Below, one piece after another: positions 43,736-51,595 of a stretch of DNA of 64,000 bases. The stretch spans positions 1 to 64,000 of the forward strand of contig CAYFXE010000013.1 of assembly GCA_964347035.1 (NCBI GenBank), given 5' to 3'. The notes below the pieces were generated by a model that was not told the origin of the DNA, searched no databases, and saw only the letters and a program-made list of their open reading frames with translations. Origin of the DNA: CAYFXE01 sp964347035 (GTDB lineage: Bacteria > Acidobacteriota > Aminicenantia > Aminicenantales > Aminicenantaceae). Positions within the stretch are counted from its first letter, which is position 1; every line of letters starts with the position of its first letter. The position numbers were made by a program, and so were the translations under genes.

Positions 43736-45262
43736 ATGAAGGAACTACTCGAAAAATTAAGGATTAAGCAGGAGAATCTCGGGGCCTGTGCTGGTCCAGA
43801 GGCCTGGTTTGATGATGAAGAAGGACAGGAGCTTGTTTCCATCAACCCGACGACTGGAGAGCCTATCGCCAAGATTAGACAAGCAACTGAAAAAACATAC
43901 GAGCAGGTTGTCAGTCAAGCTGACGAATCTTTCAAGAAGTGGCGGATGATGCCTGCTCCGCAACGGGGACTTGTGGTCCGCGACCTCGGTCAGGCTATCC
44001 GTGATGTGAAAGACCTGTTGGGAGAGCTGGTGACTCTCGAGATGGGAAAGATTAAAGTGGAAGGAGTCGGCGAGGTTCAGGAGATGATCGATATCTGCGA
44101 TTTTGCTGTTGGATTGAGCCGGCAGCTCTACGGGCTGACCATGCACTCGGAGCGCCCGGGCCACCGTATGTACGAACAGTGGCATCCCCTGGGCGCCATA
44201 GGGGTCATCACCGCTTTTAACTTTCCGGTGGCGGTTTGGGCTTGGAATGCGGCCATCGCCGCCGCCTGCGGGGATACCGTTATCTGGAAGCCTTCCTCAG
44301 ATACTCCGTTGACAGCCATCGCCGTACAGCACATTTCCAACAGAGTGATGGCTGATCACGGGCTCAACGGTATTTTTAACCTTCTGATCGGCCGTGGAGC
44401 CGTTGTTGGAGAAAAGATGATAAACGACTCACGCCTCCCTCTCATTTCCTTCACGGGATCCACTTTGATGGGACGGCGAGTCTCCGAAGCAGTGGCTCGT
44501 CGATTCGGGCGGACAATCCTCGAGCTCGGAGGGAACAATGCCATCATCGTGACCGAGGAGGCTGACCTGGAAATGGCAGTGCGTACTATCCTCTTTGGAG
44601 CTGTCGGAACGGCCGGCCAACGGTGCACAACCACTCGCAGGATCATCATGCACAGATCGATCTCCTCGGAATTGACAGAGAGGATCATCAAGGGCTACCA
44701 ACAGGTGCAGATCGGAAATCCGTTGGAAGAAGGGATTTTGATGGGGCCCCTAGTGACAAAAACAGCGGTGGAAGATATGATGGCGGCTTTGGAAAAGGCT
44801 AAGGAGCAGGGGGGAGAAGTGATCTTTGGTGGGAACAGACTTCCTGAACATGGAGAACAGTTTGTCGAACCGACTATCGTCAAGATGCCTGCTCAGACAG
44901 AGATCGTGCACAACGAGACCTTTGCTCCCATCCTCTACCTGATGGAATATGACGCCATCGAAGAAGCGATCGAGCTTCATAACGAAGTTCCCCAAGGATT
45001 ATCCAGTGCAATCTTCACGACCAATCTCATAAAAGCTGAAAAATTCCTCTCTCATGAAGGTTCTGACTGTGGGATCGCCAATGTCAATATCGGGACTTCT
45101 GGAGCAGAAATAGGTGGAGCTTTTGGTGGAGAGAAGGAAACCGGGGGAGGAAGAGAATCCGGGTCAGACGCCTGGAAAGGATACATGCGTCGACAGACAA
45201 ACACCATCAACTGGTCCAAAGAGCTTCCCCTCGCTCAAGGTATCAAATTCGTTGAAAAATAA
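43736..45262 (+). CDS. ALDH7-type aldehyde dehydrogenase (aminoadipate semialdehyde dehydrogenase)
   Basis: An NAD(P)-dependent aldehyde dehydrogenase of the antiquitin (ALDH7) group, which oxidises 2-aminoadipate 6-semialdehyde in lysine breakdown. Family blocks are LYGLTMHSERPGHRMYEQWH, ITAFNFPVAVWAWN, SFTGSTLMG, LELGGNNAIIV (catalytic Glu), GTAGQRCTTTRR (catalytic Cys) and EKETGGGRESGSDAWKGYMR. AGGAGG lies before the ATG. It follows the interrupted P5C dehydrogenase gene by 33 bases, so an amino-acid semialdehyde unit is likely. Substrate is inferred from the family. Confidence 0.88.
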   Translation: MKELLEKLRIKQENLGACAGPEAWFDDEEGQELVSINPTTGEPIAKIRQATEKTYEQVVSQADESFKKWRMMPAPQRGLVVRDLGQAIRDVKDLLGELVTLEMGKIKVEGVGEVQEMIDICDFAVGLSRQLYGLTMHSERPGHRMYEQWHPLGAIGVITAFNFPVAVWAWNAAIAAACGDTVIWKPSSDTPLTAIAVQHISNRVMADHGLNGIFNLLIGRGAVVGEKMINDSRLPLISFTGSTLMGRRVSEAVARRFGRTILELGGNNAIIVTEEADLEMAVRTILFGAVGTAGQRCTTTRRIIMHRSISSELTERIIKGYQQVQIGNPLEEGILMGPLVTKTAVEDMMAALEKAKEQGGEVIFGGNRLPEHGEQFVEPTIVKMPAQTEIVHNETFAPILYLMEYDAIEEAIELHNEVPQGLSSAIFTTNLIKAEKFLSHEGSDCGIANVNIGTSGAEIGGAFGGEKETGGGRESGSDAWKGYMRRQTNTINWSKELPLAQGIKFVEK

Positions 45263-45275
45263 AGGGACGTTCCTC
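45261..45275 (+). repeat. Left arm of an inverted pair flanking the PspC gene
   Basis: AAAGGGACGTTCCTC overlaps the ALDH7 gene stop. It pairs with GAGGAACATCCCCGT at 45685-45699 on the far side of the pspC-type gene (12 of 15 positions). Confidence 0.5.
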
Positions 45276-45480
45276 AAAGTGCCACCCTTGTCATCTGTCA
45301 TAAACAACTCTTGAAATCTGGAAAAAACATGACAGCGGATTCGTGAGAGAGAGAAATTTTTCGGGAGATTTCACCGATCGTCGTCCCTTATCGACAAACA
45401 TTGAAGCCGTGAATCTTTTGAGGTCGGTTATCGTATGTATAGATGAAGGCCAAAAATAATTAAAGAAAAGGATAAATATC

Positions 45481-45675
45481 ATGGCTAAAAGATTGTATCG
45501 ATCGCAGCAACACAAGATGATCGGGGGGGTTTGTGGTGGATTAGGAGAATACTTTGAGCTAGACGTGACGCTGACCCGGCTGATTTTTGTCGCCGTTGGT
45601 GTGCTGACAGCTATTTTTCCGATGGTCCTGTTCTACATCATCGCCTGGATCATCGTTCCTGTTAAAGAAAAATAA
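45481..45675 (+). CDS. PspC-domain small membrane protein
   Basis: A 64-residue protein with one PspC domain: KRLYRSQQHKMIGGVCGGLG, EYFELDVTLTRLIFV and a membrane segment (VGVLTAIFPMVLFYIIAWII). The domain is found in envelope-stress regulators of the phage shock system; alone, it is a stress or membrane-integrity protein of unknown role. No other phage-shock gene is next to it. It is flanked by the two halves of a short inverted repeat. Confidence 0.88.
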   Translation: MAKRLYRSQQHKMIGGVCGGLGEYFELDVTLTRLIFVAVGVLTAIFPMVLFYIIAWIIVPVKEK

Positions 45676-45684
45676 GAAAAATAA

Positions 45685-45699
45685 GAGGAACATCCCCGT
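45685..45699 (-). repeat. Right arm of an inverted pair flanking the PspC gene
   Basis: GAGGAACATCCCCGT is the partner of the arm at 45261-45275 and lies 9 bases after the pspC stop. Confidence 0.5.
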
Positions 45700-45757
45700 G
45701 TTGACTTATCCTGCCTGATACGGTATTTTTTAACCGCCTTTTACCCGAGGATAAGCA

Positions 45758-46432
45758 ATGGTGAAAGAAGATAAAATCTCCTTCAAGCATATTGCGATTG
45801 AAGGAGGACCTAAATCTGGGAAGACTTTTCTGGCCAATATCTTAGCCCAGAAGATCGGAGGAAGAGCTGTCTATGACCAGGTGGAGAATCCTTATCTCAA
45901 GGAATTTTATGACGAAAAAGAAGGCGCCGCCTTTTTGGCCCAGCTCGTATTCTTGGTAAACAGATACCATCAACAGCAAAAGCTTCTGCAAAGGGATCTT
46001 TTCGATGAAAGGGTCTTCTGCGATTATATTCTGGAGAAGGACAAGATTTATGCCTACCAGACGTTAACAGATGATGAGCTCATCGTGTATGAGAAAATTT
46101 ACGGCATTTTCTCGGAGAGAGTGGCCAAGCCGGATTTGACCATTTATCTTCAGCTCTCTTTACCTGCTCTGGTGAAAAGAATTGCCAAGCAGGGGAGTGC
46201 TCTGGAAAAAAATATCTCCGAAAAATATCTTGCGGATATCCTCGAGGCCTTCGACTATTTTTTCTTCAATTATGAGGCAACTCCACTCTTGGTGATTCGG
46301 GTCGACGAGTTGGATTTTAACCGGAAAGAAGATATAATGGATATTGTCGAGAAGATCAAACAGATGAAAAAAAGTCCTCTCTACTATGTGCCTTTGAGTA
46401 AAGAGAATAAGAAAAAAGACAAGGATCAATAG
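45758..46432 (+). CDS. Deoxynucleoside kinase family protein
   Basis: A P-loop kinase of the dNK family (224 residues) that phosphorylates deoxynucleosides. It has HIAIEGGPKSGKTFLANILA (Walker A), the helix around YDEKEGAAFLAQLVFLVNRYHQQ, ERVFCDYIL in place of the usual DRS/ERS motif, PDLTIYLQLSLPALVKRI and a lid with KRIAKQGSALE. It is followed by panB after 71 bases. In some Acidobacteriota-like genomes such a gene sits before panB. Whether it has a role in pantothenate or CoA metabolism is open. Confidence 0.82.
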   Translation: MVKEDKISFKHIAIEGGPKSGKTFLANILAQKIGGRAVYDQVENPYLKEFYDEKEGAAFLAQLVFLVNRYHQQQKLLQRDLFDERVFCDYILEKDKIYAYQTLTDDELIVYEKIYGIFSERVAKPDLTIYLQLSLPALVKRIAKQGSALEKNISEKYLADILEAFDYFFFNYEATPLLVIRVDELDFNRKEDIMDIVEKIKQMKKSPLYYVPLSKENKKKDKDQ

Positions 46433-46503
46433 TCTATTCTTGGCGTTTAATGACTTTACCTCAATCTCGATGTTAAAGGCGAGATGGGGAGAAAGGATTA
46501 GCC

Positions 46504-47373
46504 ATGCCTGACCATAAAATTGAACCTGTAACCATCCCATCACTTCAAACAAAAAAAGAGAAGAACGAAAAGATTGTTGCTTTGACAGCATATGATTTTC
46601 CTGTGGCCAAGATCGTCGATGAAGCAGGGATAGATATTATCCTCGTCGGTGATTCCCTTGGTATGGTGGTATTAGGGTACGAAAACACAATCCCGGTCAC
46701 CATGGAAGAAATGATTCACCACACAAAGCCAGTGTCGAGAGCGGCCAAGAGGGGATTAGTCATCGGGGACATGCCTTATTTTTCTTTTCATCTGTCTCTG
46801 GAGGAATCAGTTTATAATGCCTCACGATTTTTAAAGGAGGGAGGAGCCAAGGCGGTTAAGATAGAAGGAGCCTCGAAAAAAAGGCTGAGATTGATTGAGA
46901 CGCTCGTGGAAGCAGAAATTCCTGTTATGGGGCATATAGGCCTTACCCCACAGTCCATCCATCATCTGGGTCAGTACCGGGTCAGAGGAAAAGCAGTGGA
47001 AGAGGCGAAAAGCCTGATCGACGAGGCTCTCAACCTGGAAAAATCTGGAATTTTCTCTGTGGTCTTGGAATGTGTTCCTGACCAGGTGGCCCGCATCATA
47101 ACAGAGAAACTTAAAATCCCGACCATAGGCATCGGTGCAGGCCCCTTCTGTGATGGTCAAATTATTGTCTTCCATGATTTGGTCGGCCTTTTAGACGGAC
47201 GCTTGCCCAAATTTGTCAAGAAATACCTAGATTTGCAGGGACTCATCAGCCAAGCTTTGAACAATTATATCGAGGATGTGAAAGAAGGCCGGTTCCCGGA
47301 TAAGAGCCATTCCTATCACCTGAAACCGGAAACACTCAGATTGATCGAGAAAGATAAGCCGCGGAAAAAGTGA
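46504..47373 (+). CDS. panB: 3-methyl-2-oxobutanoate hydroxymethyltransferase
   Basis: First committed enzyme of pantothenate synthesis: it adds a hydroxymethyl group to 2-oxoisovalerate to give ketopantoate. Family blocks are VALTAYDFPVAKIVDEAGID, LVGDSLGMVVLGYENTIPVT (metal-binding Asp), MGHIGLTPQSIHHLG, VLECVPDQVA and TIGIGAGPFCDGQI. The length of 289 residues is normal. panC follows after 80 bases and panD after that, forming a pantothenate operon. Confidence 0.95.
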   Translation: MPDHKIEPVTIPSLQTKKEKNEKIVALTAYDFPVAKIVDEAGIDIILVGDSLGMVVLGYENTIPVTMEEMIHHTKPVSRAAKRGLVIGDMPYFSFHLSLEESVYNASRFLKEGGAKAVKIEGASKKRLRLIETLVEAEIPVMGHIGLTPQSIHHLGQYRVRGKAVEEAKSLIDEALNLEKSGIFSVVLECVPDQVARIITEKLKIPTIGIGAGPFCDGQIIVFHDLVGLLDGRLPKFVKKYLDLQGLISQALNNYIEDVKEGRFPDKSHSYHLKPETLRLIEKDKPRKK

Positions 47374-47453
47374 TCAGGATTGATGAATCTCAAAGCCTAA
47401 GGTGAATCCTTCCCGAGATAGATTGATTCCTTCAGGCCTGTTCGAGGATTTTT

Positions 47454-48305
47454 ATGAAGATTGTCAGAACTATCGCTGAGATGAAAAAGCTCGTGAGAGA
47501 GCTTAAATCTCAGAAGAAAAGAATCGGGCTTGTCCCGACTATGGGTTCTTTACACGAGGGCCACTTGAGCCTTGTGAGGAAATCCCTCCAGGAATCTGAT
47601 GTGACAGTGGTCAGTATTTTTGTCAACCCGACGCAGTTCGGGCCGAAGGAGGATTTTAAACAATATCCTCGTGATCTGGACCGAGACACCCAGATTCTAG
47701 AAGAAATAGGAGTCGAGATCATCTTCTGCCCGGATGTAGAGGAGATGTATCCTGAAGGATACAAGACTTATGTCGAAGTCCAAAAGCTGCAGGATAAGCT
47801 TTGTGGCCAGTCACGCCCCGGACATTTTAAAGGCGTCTGTACAGTCGTTTTGAAATTATTCCAGATCGTCAGTCCTGACGTGTCCTTCTTCGGTCAGAAA
47901 GACGCCCAACAAGCGATTATCCTGAAAAAAATGGTCAAAGACTTGGATCTGGATGTCAACATCGAGGTCATGTCCATTGTGAGAGATGACGATGGCCTTG
48001 CCTTAAGTTCCCGAAACGCTTACTTGACTCCTGAGGAGAGAAAAGCCGCCCTCTGTCTTTCTAAAAGCCTGGGTGAAGCCCAAGCGATGATCGAAAAAGG
48101 GGAGAGAGGAGCAAAAGCAATCCTTAACAAGATGATAGATGTCATCGGCAAAGAGCCTTTGGCCAAGATAGATTATATCGAGATCGTGGATAAGGAGAAT
48201 CTGAATCCTCTTTCAAGAATTGAAGGGGAAGCCTTGATTGCTCTCGCGGTCTTTATCGGAGATGTCAGGCTTATCGATAATACCCTTATCCAACTAAAGG
48301 AGTAA
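47454..48305 (+). CDS. panC: Pantothenate synthetase
   Basis: It joins pantoate and beta-alanine with ATP. Family motifs are LVPTMGSLHEGHLSL (HIGH-type site), IFVNPTQFGPKEDFKQYPR, GHFKGVCTVVLKLFQI, FFGQKDAQQAIILKKMV and LALSSRNAYLT with the KMSKS-like region. It has 283 residues, as usual. The stop lies 6 bases before the panD ATG, so the two are tightly coupled. Confidence 0.95.
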   Translation: MKIVRTIAEMKKLVRELKSQKKRIGLVPTMGSLHEGHLSLVRKSLQESDVTVVSIFVNPTQFGPKEDFKQYPRDLDRDTQILEEIGVEIIFCPDVEEMYPEGYKTYVEVQKLQDKLCGQSRPGHFKGVCTVVLKLFQIVSPDVSFFGQKDAQQAIILKKMVKDLDLDVNIEVMSIVRDDDGLALSSRNAYLTPEERKAALCLSKSLGEAQAMIEKGERGAKAILNKMIDVIGKEPLAKIDYIEIVDKENLNPLSRIEGEALIALAVFIGDVRLIDNTLIQLKE

Positions 48306-48311
48306 GCAGTG

Positions 48312-48668
48312 ATGAGAAGAATCATGTTGAAGGCGAAGATCCATAGAGCCAAAGTCACAGAAACCGACCTCGATTATGAGGGAAGTTTGACTTTGGATGA
48401 AAGCCTTATGAGCGCAGCAGATATGATGACCTACGAGCAGGTTCATGTTTACAATATCACCAACGGAGAGAGATTCTTAACCTACCTGATCAAGGGAAAG
48501 AGGGATTCTGGAGTCGTGGGGATCAACGGGGCTGCCGCCCATAAGGCTAAGGTCGGTGATGAGTTGATTATCGCCACCTATGCCGTTTTAGAAGAAGAAA
48601 AAACAGATTACTTCATGCCCAAAATCATACTGGTCGATGAGAAGAACCGCATCAAACAAATAAAATGA
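48312..48668 (+). CDS. panD: Aspartate 1-decarboxylase
   Basis: It makes beta-alanine from aspartate for pantothenate. The proenzyme cleaves itself at Gly24-Ser25 to form a pyruvoyl group: YEGSLTLDESLM has the site, and this numbering fits the family exactly when translation begins at ATG 48312 rather than at the GTG at 48309. NGAAAHKAKVGDELIIATYA is the second conserved block. Its aspartate supply may be tied to the aspartase gene downstream. Confidence 0.95.
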   Translation: MRRIMLKAKIHRAKVTETDLDYEGSLTLDESLMSAADMMTYEQVHVYNITNGERFLTYLIKGKRDSGVVGINGAAAHKAKVGDELIIATYAVLEEEKTDYFMPKIILVDEKNRIKQIK

Positions 48669-48680
48669 GCCAAGGAAAAA

Positions 48681-48729
48681 AATGGGGACGGTTCTGTTTT
48701 TCTCTCCTAAAAAAAGAACCGTCCCCATT
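48681..48729. repeat. GGGGACGGTTCT-type palindrome, copy 2 (near-perfect)
   Basis: The arms AATGGGGACGGTTCT (48681-48695) and AGAACCGTCCCCATT (48715-48729) are exact complements; the inner GTTTTT and AAAAAA runs pair too, leaving a short CT-rich loop. It sits 12 bases after panD and could terminate the operon. Confidence 0.8.
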
Positions 48730-48805
48730 TATGCCTTTACCCCGCTTTTTAAGAAATATTTTTCTGAATATGTTTCTTTCATCCAAGTAAAAAAGGAGAT
48801 AAAGA

Positions 48806-50254
48806 ATGGGTAAGAAGGGGAGAGTGGAGAAGGATTCTCTTGGGACTCGGACTGTACCTGCGGAGGCCTATTACGGCCTACAAACCCTCAGAGCTATCGA
48901 AAATTTTCCGATAAGTGACCAAAGAGCCCATCCGACCTTCGTGGATGCCTTTATCACCATAAAAAAGGCAGCCGCTCTGGTTAACCATAAGCAGAAAAGG
49001 TTAGAGGAGAAAAAGACTAAGGCTATCGTCAGAGCCTGTGATGAAATTTTGAGAGGAAAGCTGAGAGATCAGCTCGTGGTCGATGTCTTCCAGATGGGAG
49101 CGGGGACATCTTTTCATATGAATGTCAACGAGGTGATCGCCAATCGATCCGAAGAGATCTTAGGAGGGAAGAAGGGAGCATACGATCTTGTCCATCCCAA
49201 TGACCATGTTAACATGGGCCAGAGCACCAATGATGTTTTTCCCACGGCGATGCATCTGGCCGCTCTCTTTCTTCTGCGAGATAATCTCTTTCCCAAGCTC
49301 ACGGAGATAGAGAAGTCTTTTTATGTTAAGGGCAAGGAGTTTGATTCGATCCTGAAATCAGGGAGGACTCATCTCCAGGATGCTGCACCGATTAGATTAG
49401 GGCAGGAATTTAAAGCCTACGGTCGAGCCCTGACGAAGAGCCGAATATTCTTGGAAAAAGCGGCTGAATCGCTAACTGAGTTGGGCATCGGCGGGAGTGC
49501 TGTGGGGACAGGCTTGAACACTCTCCCAGGCTATCGTGAGGAGCTGGTCAGGCTTTTATCAAAGATGACGGGATTTAAGCTGAAGACAGCCAAAGATCTT
49601 AGGGAGGCGATGCAGAGCCAGCGGCCGATGGCTGAGGTCTCGGCCGCTCTCAGGAACTTGGCACTTGAGATGAATCGTATCGCCAACGACCTGCGTCTCC
49701 TCTGTTCAGGACCCAAAACTGGATTGGCTGAGATCATGGTTCCGGCTGTAGCTCCCGGTTCCTCTGTCATGCCAGGTAAAGTGAATCCCTCTATGCTCGA
49801 GATGATGAATATGGTTTGCTACCAGGTTCTTGGTTGTGATCAAGCCGTAAGCGGAGCCGTCCAGGCCGGACAGCTGGAGCTGAACGTGATGATGCCGTTG
49901 ATTGCGTTCAACATCAATTTCATGATTGAAATCATGGGGAATGCCTTAGGACAGCTCAGCAGACGGTGCATACAGGGGATAAGAGTGAATGTGGAACTTT
50001 GCCAAACTTATGCCGAGAAGAGCATGGGATTGGCAACTGCGCTGTCTCCTTACCTTGGTTATGGACGAGCAGCTCAAGTGGCTAAGGAATCTCTGGCCGA
50101 AGGAAGAACTCTGACAGAAATTGTGTTGGAGAAGGGCTGGCTTGATGAAAAAAAACTCAAGGAGATTTTGAATCCGAAAAAGATGACAGAACCCGGAATT
50201 CCCGGTTATGAAATGAAAAAAGGGGACGGTTCAATCTTTAGTAAGAAAAAATAA
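48806..50254 (+). CDS. aspA: Aspartate ammonia-lyase
   Basis: It interconverts aspartate with fumarate and ammonia. Superfamily blocks are MGAGTSFHMNVNEVIANRSE, DHVNMGQSTNDVFP, SGRTHLQDAAPIRLGQEF and the signature GSSVMPGKVNPS. The VNEVIANR segment and HPNDHVNMGQSTND favour aspartase over fumarase. Length is 482 residues. The last residues (KKGDGSIFSKKK) are read from the left arm and loop of a repeat hairpin, so the C-terminus was probably added by insertion of that element. Aspartate made or used here links with panD. Confidence 0.88.
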   Translation: MGKKGRVEKDSLGTRTVPAEAYYGLQTLRAIENFPISDQRAHPTFVDAFITIKKAAALVNHKQKRLEEKKTKAIVRACDEILRGKLRDQLVVDVFQMGAGTSFHMNVNEVIANRSEEILGGKKGAYDLVHPNDHVNMGQSTNDVFPTAMHLAALFLLRDNLFPKLTEIEKSFYVKGKEFDSILKSGRTHLQDAAPIRLGQEFKAYGRALTKSRIFLEKAAESLTELGIGGSAVGTGLNTLPGYREELVRLLSKMTGFKLKTAKDLREAMQSQRPMAEVSAALRNLALEMNRIANDLRLLCSGPKTGLAEIMVPAVAPGSSVMPGKVNPSMLEMMNMVCYQVLGCDQAVSGAVQAGQLELNVMMPLIAFNINFMIEIMGNALGQLSRRCIQGIRVNVELCQTYAEKSMGLATALSPYLGYGRAAQVAKESLAEGRTLTEIVLEKGWLDEKKLKEILNPKKMTEPGIPGYEMKKGDGSIFSKKK

Positions 50255-50273
50255 AAACCGTCCCCTTTTTTTT
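50215..50273. terminator. Bidirectional terminator hairpin, repeat copy 3
   Basis: The arms GGGGACGGTT (50222-50231) and AACCGTCCCC (50256-50265) pair exactly; eight T follow on the plus strand, and on the minus strand six T follow. It lies between the convergent aspA and 2-oxoacid dehydrogenase units, and the aspA stop codon is in the loop. Confidence 0.8.
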
Positions 50274-50280
50274 AGCAATC

Positions 50281-50357
50281 CAGTTCCCAGTTCTCAGTTT
50301 AAGATAAGATTCTTTTCTTGCTGATAGCTGACAACTGATAACTGACAACTGATAACT
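50281..50357. repeat. Inverted array of 7-base repeats
   Basis: Three heptamers CAGTTCC, CAGTTCT, CAGTTTA (50281-50301) are followed by a spacer with TTCTTTTCTTGCTGA, then inverted heptamers of the NNAACTG type. The latter give two exact 14-base units GACAACTGATAACT (50330-50343 and 50344-50357). Confidence 0.75.
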
Positions 50358-50360
50358 GAT

Positions 50361-51593
50361 TCACTTATCCAATTCAGAAATCAGGTCATCCGGTTCTTCT
50401 AATAACGCGATAAGATCATTCACAAATCGTCCTGCTTCTGCCCCATCGATAACTCGATGGTCGAAGGAAAGACAAAGAGGCAGGATTTTTTTGATCTTGA
50501 TCTCGCCTCCCTCAACGCGAACCCTGTCCGTTATCTTCAAAGTCGCCAGGATAGCGACCTCTGGATAATTGATGATGGGTGTGGCGGCTTCGCCTCCGAT
50601 CATTCCCACGTTTGTGATCGAGAAGGTCCCTCCTTTGAGCTCGGCCATATTCAGGGTTCTTGCCTTGGCCGCCTCGGCGAGTTGCTGTATTTCTTGGGCC
50701 AGTTCGAACAGGGACTTATGCTCGGCGAGCTTGACCACCGGCACGATCAATCCATCCGGAATATCCACAGCAATTCCGATGTTGAAGTATTCTTTAACAA
50801 TGATCTCTCCTTCTTCGTCATCGAGAGTCGAGTTGAGTATGGGATGATCCTTCAGAGCATAGATGACCGCTCTGACGATAAACGGAAGATAGGTGAGTTT
50901 TATCCCTTTTTCTTCAGCTTCCTTTTTCATCGTTTCTCGCAATTTGGCCAGCTTCGTAACATCGGCTTCGTCGAAATGCGTCACATGCGCGGCTTTGGAG
51001 ACAGACTCACTCATCCTCTTGGCCGTGGCGCGTCGAACACCTCTTAGAGGAATCCTATTAATTGTTCCGTAGAAGTCAAATTTGGCCTTGACCTTAATCT
51101 CCGGTTTTTTCACACCAGGAGGCTTTTCCTCTTTGAACCGTCGTACGTCCTCTTCAATAATTCGTCCTTGAGGACCAGATCCTTGGATGGATTTAATGTT
51201 CACTCCCAAATCCAGAGCGAGCCTGCGGACCTTGGGAGTTGCTGAAATTTCACGGATTTCCTCTTTTGTCTCCTTGATGGCGCCGACAACTCCAGGTGCG
51301 GGTATTTCTTCGGCTTCGATTTTTTCCTTTGGGACTTCTTCCTCAACAGATTCTCCCTTTTCCCCGATAGTCACCAATACTTCTCCAACATGGACGATAT
51401 CCTTTTCCTTGAAGTGGAGTTTTAAGACTGTACCTTTATACGGCGAGGGAACCTCGACGATAGCTTTGTCGGTTTCGACCTCAGCCAGAGTTTGGTCTTC
51501 TTCGATTAGTTCGCCTTCCTGAATGCGCCACCTGACGATCTCGCCCTCTGTGATTCCTTCACCGATGTCTGGGAATTTGAATTGTTTTGCCAT
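50361..51593 (-). CDS. Dihydrolipoamide acyltransferase (E2) of a 2-oxoacid dehydrogenase
   Basis: The acyltransferase core of a pyruvate or branched-chain 2-oxoacid dehydrogenase. The N-terminal lipoyl domain carries VETDKAIVEV with lipoyl Lys43; an Ala/Glu-rich linker follows; the E1/E3-binding domain is ATPKVRRLALDLGVNIKSIQ; the C-terminal catalytic domain ends in LSFDHRVIDGAEAGRF with the catalytic His. The ATG at 51593 is used; a GTG at 51602 would overlap the E1beta gene. E3 (lpd) is not in the window. Confidence 0.92.
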   Translation of the reverse strand: MAKQFKFPDIGEGITEGEIVRWRIQEGELIEEDQTLAEVETDKAIVEVPSPYKGTVLKLHFKEKDIVHVGEVLVTIGEKGESVEEEVPKEKIEAEEIPAPGVVGAIKETKEEIREISATPKVRRLALDLGVNIKSIQGSGPQGRIIEEDVRRFKEEKPPGVKKPEIKVKAKFDFYGTINRIPLRGVRRATAKRMSESVSKAAHVTHFDEADVTKLAKLRETMKKEAEEKGIKLTYLPFIVRAVIYALKDHPILNSTLDDEEGEIIVKEYFNIGIAVDIPDGLIVPVVKLAEHKSLFELAQEIQQLAEAAKARTLNMAELKGGTFSITNVGMIGGEAATPIINYPEVAILATLKITDRVRVEGGEIKIKKILPLCLSFDHRVIDGAEAGRFVNDLIALLEEPDDLISELDK

Positions 51594-51595
51594 GA

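Noticed and set aside
50281..50357. CRISPR array
   Set aside because: The repeats are 7 bases long without unique spacers of regular length, and no cas gene is in the window.
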